Source: Mycobacterium sp. (GTDB taxonomy: Bacteria > Actinomycetota > Actinomycetes > Mycobacteriales > Mycobacteriaceae). From it: DNA of 5,858 nt. Of the stretch, positions 1 to 4,766 are shown one piece after another; the stretch's first letter is position 1, and each line of letters begins with the position of its first letter. Position numbers and translations under genes: made by a program. The DNA lies in NCBI GenBank assembly GCA_020438915.1, contig JAGQTR010000488.1:1-5858 (forward strand), given 5' to 3'. The notes below the pieces were generated by a model. That model had not been told where the DNA came from and ran no database searches. It saw only the letters and a program-made list of their open reading frames with translations.

Positions 1-350
1 GCCAGCCGGCCCGGAATCTCGACCTGGCCGCCACCATGGCCGCCCAGGACGCCCCCGGACTGAGCTACCAGGCCCAACCACAACGTGATCGCGCCAGCAA
101 TCAGCGCCAACACCACGGTGGACGCGGGTGTGACCGGTCGCCGCCGATGTGGTGCACGAGAGACCGATACGCCAGTTCCGTTGTAGCGCATCGGTGCCCG
201 CGCGGACCGCCCCGAACGCGGCCTCCGGGTGCCCGCGCCCGGGTGTGAGCGCGGTATCTCGACCGGCATGGGCCGGACCACGCGCATGTCACGCCGGGAC
301 GGGGATGCGACGCCCCTCCGGACTACCTCGCGAGTGTGCAGGAGTGTCAT
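1..350 (-). CDS. Partial Rv2719c-like membrane protein (N-terminal part; LysM domain expected off-window)
   Basis: An open frame runs without a stop from an ATG at 350-348 to the left edge (about 116 residues visible). The start is supported by an AAAGGG ribosome site seven bases upstream (358-363). The visible protein has an Arg/Pro-rich, presumably cytoplasmic N-terminus, then one hydrophobic helix at about residues 78-97 (TVVLALIAGAITLWLGLVAQ), then a Gly-rich linker ending EIPGRL at the edge. The motif RYNGTGVSVSRAPH before the helix and the position divergent from lexA match what I remember of M. tuberculosis Rv2719c. That protein is reported as DNA-damage inducible and as a LysM-containing cell-wall hydrolase that interferes with division. 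LysM or catalytic residues are not in the window, so function is inferred from context. Three LexA operator candidates lie just upstream, suggesting SOS control. An in-frame ATG at 287-285 is a weaker alternative start. Confidence 0.82.
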   Translation of the reverse strand, partial: MTLLHTREVVRRGVASPSRRDMRVVRPMPVEIPRSHPGAGTRRPRSGRSARAPMRYNGTGVSVSRAPHRRRPVTPASTVVLALIAGAITLWLGLVAQSGGVLGGHGGGQVEIPGRL

Positions 351-357
351 CTGTCTG

Positions 358-363
358 CCCTTT
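358..363 (-). promoter_or_regulatory. Ribosome binding site of the Rv2719c-like gene
   Basis: On the minus strand AAAGGG stands seven bases before the ATG at 350-348. It decides in favour of this start over the internal in-frame ATGs at 287-285 and 269-267. Confidence 0.6.
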
Positions 364-374
364 CCGATCTGAAT

Positions 375-390
375 TCGCTCTTGTGTTCGA
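375..390 (-). promoter_or_regulatory. Candidate LexA operator A (SOS box)
   Basis: The minus strand reads TCGAACACAAGAGCGA. It matches 10 of the 12 fixed positions of the mycobacterial SOS box TCGAAC-N4-GTTCGA: one half-site is perfect and the other has two mismatches. It would cover the start region of a transcript from the TAAGAT hexamer at 391-396. It is the weakest of the four boxes together with box C. Confidence 0.5.
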
Positions 391-396
391 ATCTTA
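391..396 (-). promoter_or_regulatory. Candidate -10 of the SOS-controlled promoter for the Rv2719c-like gene
   Basis: The minus strand reads TAAGAT here, fitting the mycobacterial TANNNT pattern. A transcript would start near 384, giving a leader of about 34 bases that includes the AAAGGG ribosome site. No good -35 hexamer stands 16-18 bases upstream. The spacer is filled by operator B and the -35 region abuts operator C, which suits LexA repression. The position is inferred from pattern alone. Confidence 0.4.
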
Positions 397-397
397 C

Positions 398-413
398 TCG
401 ATCATGTGTTCGA
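398..413 (-). promoter_or_regulatory. LexA operator B (SOS box)
   Basis: The minus strand reads TCGAACACATGATCGA, 11 of 12 fixed positions of TCGAAC-N4-GTTCGA. It sits 47 bases upstream of the Rv2719c-like ATG, in the spacer of the candidate promoter whose -10 is at 391-396. Bound LexA would block that promoter. Confidence 0.82.
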
Positions 414-417
414 CCGA

Positions 418-433
418 TAGAACATGTGATCGA
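418..433 (-). promoter_or_regulatory. Candidate LexA operator C (SOS box)
   Basis: The minus strand reads TCGATCACATGTTCTA, 10 of 12 fixed positions, with one mismatch in each half. Its centre is 20 bases from that of operator B, close to two helical turns, so two LexA dimers could sit on the same DNA face. Confidence 0.6.
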
Positions 434-453
434 ATCGTTGCCGAGATTCCCGA

Positions 454-476
454 AGGCTATAGCGGCCCTCCGACAT
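454..476 (-). promoter_or_regulatory. Candidate RecA-independent damage promoter (RecA-NDp type)
   Basis: The minus strand carries ATGTCGGAG (476-468), an 8-base spacer, then TAGCCT (459-454). The mycobacterial RecA-independent DNA-damage promoter pattern, as I recall it, is TTGTCRGTG-N8-TANNNT. The match is 7 of 9 in the upstream element, with the exact spacer and the full TANNNT. It points toward the Rv2719c-like gene, whose M. tuberculosis homologue is reported to be induced independently of RecA/LexA. The leader would be about 95 bases and would cross operators A to C. Confidence 0.4.
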
Positions 477-517
477 CACGCGCCACCCCGCGAAATTCGA
501 GCCGGTGCCGACACACC

Positions 518-533
518 TCGAACACATGTTTGA
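518..533 (+). promoter_or_regulatory. LexA operator D (autoregulatory SOS box of lexA)
   Basis: The sequence TCGAACACATGTTTGA matches 11 of 12 fixed positions of the mycobacterial SOS box. It ends 32 bases before the lexA ATG and overlaps four bases of the candidate -35 hexamer at 530-535, as expected for LexA autorepression. Confidence 0.88.
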
Positions 534-558
534 TTCTCTGCGCCGTCCGGGTTACATT
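530..558 (+). promoter_or_regulatory. lexA promoter, probably giving a leaderless transcript
   Basis: A -35 TTGATT (530-535, 4 of 6 to TTGACA) and a -10 TACATT (553-558, 4 of 6 to TATAAT and TANNNT) are separated by exactly 17 bases. Transcription would start about seven bases past the -10, at 565-566, which is the A of the lexA ATG or the base before it. No Shine-Dalgarno sequence stands upstream of that ATG, which fits leaderless translation, common in mycobacteria. Confidence 0.6.
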
Positions 559-565
559 CGGGCTC

Positions 566-1261
566 ATGAGCGATGACAGCAGCGGGAGCACGGCTAGCGG
601 CGGGCAGGATGGGCGAGATCCGGGCCTCACCGAGCGGCAGCGCACGATTCTCGATGTCATCCGCGCATCGGTGACCGCTCGGGGATATCCGCCGAGCATC
701 AGAGAGATCGGGGATGCCGTCGGGCTCACCTCGACGTCGTCGGTGGCCCACCAACTGCGCACCCTCGAGCGCAAGGGTTATCTTCGTCGCGACGCCAACC
801 GCCCCCGCGCGGTCGACGTACGCGGCTCTCACGAGGGCGCGGCGCCAGTGGTGACCACCGACGTTGCGGGTTCGGACACGTTGCCCGAACCCACCTACGT
901 GCCGGTGCTCGGGCGCATCGCGGCCGGTGGGCCGATACTGGCCGAGCAGGCGGTCGAAGATGTCTTCCCGCTGCCGCGCGAGCTGGTCGGTGAGGGCTCG
1001 CTGTTTCTGCTCAAGGTGGTTGGTGAATCAATGGTCGACGCCGCGATCTGCGATGGCGACTGGGTGGTGGTCAGGCAGCAGAGCGTCGCCGACAACGGCG
1101 ATATCGTCGCGGCGATGATCGACGGTGAGGCCACCGTGAAAACCTTCAAGCGCACGCGTGGTCAGGTGTGGCTGATGCCGCACAACCCGGCATTCGATCC
1201 CATCCCCGGCAATGACGCGGCGGTTCTCGGCAAGGTCGTTACCGTCATCCGCAAGATCTGA
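566..1261 (+). CDS. lexA: LexA, SOS response transcriptional repressor / self-cleaving protease
   Basis: LexA represses DNA-damage genes as a dimer and is inactivated when RecA filaments trigger its autocleavage. The 231-residue protein has an N-terminal winged helix-turn-helix at about residues 21-85 (LTERQRTILD start, PPSIREIGDAVGLTSTSSV in the recognition region, HQLRTLERKGYL wing). A linker follows, then the S24-type protease domain at about 110-231. The cleavage bond is A120-G121 in RIAAGGPI. The catalytic serine is S155 in GESM and the catalytic lysine K192 in ATVKTFK. Their 37-residue separation equals that of E. coli S119/K156. All key residues are intact, so it should be functional. 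The frame stays open upstream to 149, but the ATG at 566 gives the normal mycobacterial length and sits directly after the SOS-controlled promoter. It ends 11 bases from the stop of the convergent LGFP gene. Confidence 0.98.
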   Translation: MSDDSSGSTASGGQDGRDPGLTERQRTILDVIRASVTARGYPPSIREIGDAVGLTSTSSVAHQLRTLERKGYLRRDANRPRAVDVRGSHEGAAPVVTTDVAGSDTLPEPTYVPVLGRIAAGGPILAEQAVEDVFPLPRELVGEGSLFLLKVVGESMVDAAICDGDWVVVRQQSVADNGDIVAAMIDGEATVKTFKRTRGQVWLMPHNPAFDPIPGNDAAVLGKVVTVIRKI

Positions 1262-1272
1262 GCCGGCCGGGG

Positions 1273-3273
1273 CTAGTCGCCCGGGATGAAGCCGTTGGTG
1301 CGGGCTATTTCCTCACTGGCGAACCAGACCTCAGCAGGCGCCTCGTGATAGTCGGCGCTGCCCGGTACCCAATAGCGGCCGGTCGTGGTATCGGCCTTGA
1401 CCGGATAACCATCGGGAACGTCGCTCGGATCATCGAGAGGCAGATGCAGCGCCGGAGCGGCGGACTCCGGCTCCTCGGGTTCGATCCGAGCGTGGCGGCC
1501 GGTATCGGTCACCAGATCCCGGCCCGGCGCATCCGACGGTTCGTGGTCACGGGACACACCCGACTCGCTACCGGCGTTGATCTCGGTGGTCGTCGGGATC
1601 CGCGTGGGCGCGGTGTCTACGGCGTCCGGGTCCTCCTGTCCCACAACGAGTTCGGTGAAGTCGTCTTCGGGTTCATGTGACGGTTCGGTCGGCACCGGTG
1701 CGCCCCAGAAACTCAGCGGTCCTGACGGGAACTCGTCTGAGCCGGCCGGAGCGGCCGGCCCCGCCGAGGTCAACGAGCCGAGCCCCTCACGGGCATAGCG
1801 GTCGCCGAACAGCGTGTCTTCCCGGCCAGGCTCATCACGGTGGTCCCCAACCGCCAGGCCTGCTTCGAAGCCCCGCCCGTCGTCGACCGTCGGATCGCCG
1901 ACACTGAGGCCGAACAGGTCGTCGTCATCGCCGCCACGGCGATTGCGTATCGCGGCGACTGCTACCAGGGCCACCAACAGCAGCACCGGCACCACCGCCA
2001 GCAGCCACCACCATGTCCACTGGAACCACTTGCCCTCGTCGGAGTCCGATGGCGGGGGCACCGGCGGGACTTCCTGCTCAGGTACCTCGAGGCCGGCCAG
2101 CTGTGAAGCCAGATTGGCCGGTTCGGTACTGAATTTCTTGGTCTTGGAGTCCCAGGAGATGCTTCCATTGCTGAATCGCTGGGTTATCACAGAGCCGTTC
2201 TGGGTCTGGTCTGCTACGGGTACACCGATCTCGCCGGTGGCACCGCCAAGCTTGTCCCACGCGGCATTGATCGGGCCCCGGATGATCACCGCGCCATGGT
2301 CGGGCGTCCAGAAGATCACCGGCTTGTCCTCAGCGGCGAAGGTACTCATCCGGCTCGCCGGTGCCACGCCGCCGTCGACTTCGCTGGTGATCGGGAAGCC
2401 GAGGTCACCTTCGGGGCCGCCAACGCTTTCGTACTTGGCCAGCACCTGCCCGGTCACGACGTTGGCGCCGGTTGCGGGACTGTAGAAGATCTTTCCGTTG
2501 ACGAAATCCTGGCCGAAGCCGTCGGCCCCGATCGGATAGGGCTCGCCCTCGGCCGCGCCCAACGGACCCAGCGGTCCCCCGGCCGCCCGCCGAGCGGCGT
2601 TGATCGCCGAGACCGGATCATCGGCGATCTTCAGGTCGGTGAGCTGAGCGGCGAGTTCGGGCGGAACCGTGGTGAACGTCTTGGTCCGCGAGTCGTAGGA
2701 AAGCTCGCCGTTGCTGAATTTCTGCGACACGGTCGCACCGTTGTATGTCGCGTCCTCGACGGGAACGCCAAGCACCCCCGACGACCCACCCAACTCGTCC
2801 CACGCCTGGTTGATCGGGCCCCGAACCACCCTCGCGCCGGTATCGGGAGTCCAGAAGATCACCGGTTTATCAGCTGCACTGAACGTGCTGTTGCGGCTAT
2901 CCGGTGCCCGGCCGGGCCCCTCATCGATCGTCGGAAAACCCAGATCGCTGTCCGCTGGGCCGCCGAGCGACTCGTACTTGTCCAGAATCGCGCCCTGCAT
3001 CAGGTGCGCACCGGTGTCGGGGGTGAAGAACATCTTGCCGGAAGCAAAGTTCTGCGCGAAGCCTGATCCGGCCGGGTAGACGTCACCCGACATGGGCCCC
3101 AGTGGACCGGATTCGCCACCGCTGGCCTGCCAGGCCGCGGTGATCGCATCACTGGCGTCGGACTCGGGCGAGGCCGCGGCTGTCGGCGCCAGCAGGAGCG
3201 CCGCGGCGACCCCCAACAGCCCGATGGTCGCGCGACCGACGACACGTATGCGCAGCATCGGCTGCCGGATCAT
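1273..3273 (-). CDS. LGFP-repeat secreted/transmembrane protein with C-terminal sunset-type motif (Rv2721c-like)
   Basis: This 666-residue protein has a signal peptide (about 1-34, Arg-rich start, hydrophobic core, cut near TAAA/SPES). Two tandem blocks (about 38-215 and 220-397) each hold three LGFP-type repeats, recognisable by LGP/LGFP/LGVP, FxNG, DKPVIFWTPD and RGPIN. A Pro-rich hinge, one transmembrane helix (about 421-442, followed by RNRRGG) and a roughly 220-residue acidic tail follow. The tail ends in a motif with YPVKA, RYWVPGS, AEVWFASEE and NGF (622-664), the pattern called a sunset domain in actinobacteria. LGFP repeats are found in mycolate-wall proteins of Corynebacteriales and are thought to help hold or bind the envelope. 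Inferred topology is repeats outside and tail in the cytoplasm. Position next to lexA matches M. tuberculosis Rv2721c from memory. The start is the ATG at 3273-3271 with GGGGAGG four bases upstream; an in-frame GTG at 3330 lacks a ribosome site. The precise role is unknown. Confidence 0.93.
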   Translation of the reverse strand: MIRQPMLRIRVVGRATIGLLGVAAALLLAPTAAASPESDASDAITAAWQASGGESGPLGPMSGDVYPAGSGFAQNFASGKMFFTPDTGAHLMQGAILDKYESLGGPADSDLGFPTIDEGPGRAPDSRNSTFSAADKPVIFWTPDTGARVVRGPINQAWDELGGSSGVLGVPVEDATYNGATVSQKFSNGELSYDSRTKTFTTVPPELAAQLTDLKIADDPVSAINAARRAAGGPLGPLGAAEGEPYPIGADGFGQDFVNGKIFYSPATGANVVTGQVLAKYESVGGPEGDLGFPITSEVDGGVAPASRMSTFAAEDKPVIFWTPDHGAVIIRGPINAAWDKLGGATGEIGVPVADQTQNGSVITQRFSNGSISWDSKTKKFSTEPANLASQLAGLEVPEQEVPPVPPPSDSDEGKWFQWTWWWLLAVVPVLLLVALVAVAAIRNRRGGDDDDLFGLSVGDPTVDDGRGFEAGLAVGDHRDEPGREDTLFGDRYAREGLGSLTSAGPAAPAGSDEFPSGPLSFWGAPVPTEPSHEPEDDFTELVVGQEDPDAVDTAPTRIPTTTEINAGSESGVSRDHEPSDAPGRDLVTDTGRHARIEPEEPESAAPALHLPLDDPSDVPDGYPVKADTTTGRYWVPGSADYHEAPAEVWFASEEIARTNGFIPGD

Positions 3274-3277
3274 TAAT

Positions 3278-3284
3278 CCTCCCC
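3278..3284 (-). promoter_or_regulatory. Strong ribosome binding site of the LGFP-repeat gene
   Basis: The minus strand reads GGGGAGG, then ATTA, then ATG. This near-consensus site fixes the start at 3273 rather than the in-frame GTG at 3330, and places the signal peptide at the very N-terminus. Confidence 0.85.
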
Positions 3285-3356
3285 GCGGTCGGCGACAGGT
3301 TTCCTTCGGCAATTCCCCTCGAATCCCCACAAAACGAAGTTTCGAAAAGTCCTGCG

Positions 3357-3386
3357 AAAGTACCGCGTCCGCTTACTTTGCGTCAG
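3357..3386 (-). promoter_or_regulatory. Weak promoter candidate for the LGFP-repeat gene
   Basis: In the 200-base spacer between fadE20 and the LGFP gene, the minus strand has CTGACG (3386-3381, 4 of 6 to TTGACA), an 18-base gap and TACTTT (3362-3357, TANNNT). The leader would be about 75-80 bases. The part at 3328-3362 is locally AT-richer and holds CGAA/TTCG elements, including the short inverted repeat CGAAGTTTCG at 3335-3344. I see no convincing terminator for fadE20 here, so read-through remains possible. Confidence 0.3.
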
Positions 3387-3473
3387 TGGAGGCCAATTAC
3401 CAAGGAACCTCGCCGATCGAACAGAAAAGATTATCCAGCCTTCGGCCGCTGACCGTGGCCACCGACGCTTGGG

Positions 3474-4658
3474 CTATACGCCCAGACTCCGGCCGATGAT
3501 CTCCTTCATGATCTCCGATGTTCCGCCGTAGATGGTTTGAACGCGGGCATCGAGATAGGCCCGCGCCACCGGATATTCCCGCATGTACCCGTAACCGCCA
3601 TGCAATTGCAGGCAGCGGTCGACCAGGTGGACCTGCTTTTCGGTCGAATACCACTTGGCCATGGCGGCCTGCTCGGCAGTCAACTTGTCATCGAGGTGCA
3701 GGCGGATGAATTCATCGACCATCATGCGCACCACGGTCGCCTCGGTGGCCAGTTCGGCCAACACGAAGCGACTGTTCTGGAAGCTGCCGATCGACTTTCC
3801 GAATGCCTTGCGCTCCCTGGCGTACTCGATGGTCTGCATCAGTACAGCCTCCATCGCCGCGGCAGCCATGATCGCGATCGAGATCCGTTCCTGCGGCAGG
3901 TTCTGCATCAGGTACACAAAGCCCTGTCCCTCTTCGCCGAGTACGTTTTCGACCGGGACCTTGACGTCGGTAAACGACAGTTCGGCAGTGTCCTGGGCAT
4001 CCAATCCGAGCTTGTCGAGGTGGCGGCCACGTTCGAATCCCTCCATTCCCCGCTCCACCACAAGCAGCGAGAACCCGAGAGGCCCTTTGTCAGGGTCGGT
4101 CTGTGCCACCACGATCACCAAGTCGGCGTGAATGCCGTTGGTGATGAATGTCTTGGAACCGTTGAGGATGTAGTGGTCGCCGTCCTTGACCGCCCTGGTT
4201 TTGATGCCCTGCAGGTCGCTGCCGGTGCCCGGCTCGGTCATCGCGATTGCGGTGATCAACTCACCGGTACAGAACTTGGGCAGCCAACGCTGCTTCTGCT
4301 CCTCGCTGGCCAACCTGATCAGGTACGGCGCCACGACGTCGTTTTGCAGGCTGAAGCCCAATCCGCTGTAGCGACCTGCGGTTACCTCTTCGGTGACGAT
4401 GGTGTTGTAGCGAAAATCCGCGACGCCCCCGCCACCGTATTCCTCGGGCACCGCCATACCCAGGAAGCCCTGCTTACCGGCCTCCAGCCACACACCGCGG
4501 TCGACGATCTTGTCCTTTTCCCACTGTTCGTGGAACGGGGCGACGTGCCGGTCCAGAAAAGCACGGAAGGACTCGCGAAAAAGCTCATGCTCGGCTTCGA
4601 ACAGGGTGCGCTCGTAGGCGACGACCGAGCCGGCTGCTGACTTGGTTTCGGAGCCCAT
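3474..4658 (-). CDS. fadE20: Acyl-CoA dehydrogenase, FadE20-like
   Basis: FAD-dependent enzyme that makes the trans-2 double bond in acyl-CoA, the first step of beta-oxidation. The 394 residues are a complete single-domain family member. The N-terminal helical domain includes AGKQGFLGMAVPEEYGGGG; the middle flavin/substrate region has AMTEPGTGSDLQGIKT (about 139-154) and GSKTFITNG; the C-terminal helical domain has ERKAFGKSIGSFQNSRF, LHGGYGYMREYPVAR and YGGTSEIMKEIIGRSLGV at the end. YGGT replaces the YEGT that carries the catalytic Glu of medium- and short-chain enzymes. The base is therefore probably E257 in LPQERISIA, the arrangement of long-chain and isovaleryl-CoA dehydrogenases. Sequence closely follows mycobacterial FadE20 as I remember it, with a few extra residues after MGSETK. 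The ATG at 4658 is chosen for its GGAGGG site five bases upstream; a TTG at 4685 lacks one. The true chain-length preference cannot be read from sequence. Confidence 0.95.
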   Translation of the reverse strand: MGSETKSAAGSVVAYERTLFEAEHELFRESFRAFLDRHVAPFHEQWEKDKIVDRGVWLEAGKQGFLGMAVPEEYGGGGVADFRYNTIVTEEVTAGRYSGLGFSLQNDVVAPYLIRLASEEQKQRWLPKFCTGELITAIAMTEPGTGSDLQGIKTRAVKDGDHYILNGSKTFITNGIHADLVIVVAQTDPDKGPLGFSLLVVERGMEGFERGRHLDKLGLDAQDTAELSFTDVKVPVENVLGEEGQGFVYLMQNLPQERISIAIMAAAAMEAVLMQTIEYARERKAFGKSIGSFQNSRFVLAELATEATVVRMMVDEFIRLHLDDKLTAEQAAMAKWYSTEKQVHLVDRCLQLHGGYGYMREYPVARAYLDARVQTIYGGTSEIMKEIIGRSLGV

Positions 4659-4663
4659 GGGAT

Positions 4664-4669
4664 CCCTCC
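4664..4669 (-). promoter_or_regulatory. Ribosome binding site of fadE20
   Basis: The minus strand reads GGAGGG, five bases, then ATG at 4658. It supports the 394-residue start over the longer in-frame TTG start at 4685. Confidence 0.8.
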
Positions 4670-4701
4670 GTTGTTGGTACGGCAATTACCGCCAACGTAC
4701 C

Positions 4702-4721
4702 CCATCCAACCGGATGGTTGG
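4702..4721. promoter_or_regulatory. Overlapping palindromes upstream of fadE20, operator-like
   Basis: Two perfect 6-base inverted repeats overlap: CCATCC-AACC-GGATGG (4702-4717) and CCAACC-GGAT-GGTTGG (4706-4721). They lie 44-63 bases before the fadE20 ATG, where a repressor of the TetR type common for fatty-acid genes could bind. A second inverted repeat, GGTACG with CGTACC, spans about 4677-4702. The same bases might form a weak hairpin after the helicase stop, but no T-run follows. No clear -35/-10 pair could be fixed; TAATTG near 4683-4688 is a poor candidate -10. Confidence 0.35.
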
Positions 4722-4766
4722 TCGGGCCGGCGCCGAGGGCTCGCGGACTATGACCCTGCCGTAGTT

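Noticed and set aside
101..292. Minus-strand 63-residue frame starting with GTG at 292
   Set aside because: It overlaps the Rv2719c-like gene in another frame and lacks the transmembrane helix and ribosome site that support the frame starting at 350.
149..565. In-frame 139-residue extension of LexA upstream of the ATG at 566
   Set aside because: It would run through the SOS boxes and promoter, looks non-protein-like (Cys/Ser/Arg-rich), has no ribosome site, and would make LexA far longer than its family.
1259..1275. Possible bidirectional terminator between lexA and the LGFP gene
   Set aside because: Only a 4-base stem (AGCC with GGCT) fits in the gap and no T-run follows on either strand.
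2296..3066. Plus-strand 256-residue frame opposite the LGFP gene
   Set aside because: Antisense frame in GC-rich DNA; it contains no recognisable domain and the opposite strand carries clear repeats and a signal peptide.
3437..3473. Possible hairpin terminator after fadE20
   Set aside because: The best pairing is about four to five bases (TCGG with CCGA), too weak to call.
3537..4640. Plus-strand 367-residue frame opposite fadE20
   Set aside because: Codon-mirrored shadow of a highly conserved dehydrogenase; no family motif or ribosome site was seen.
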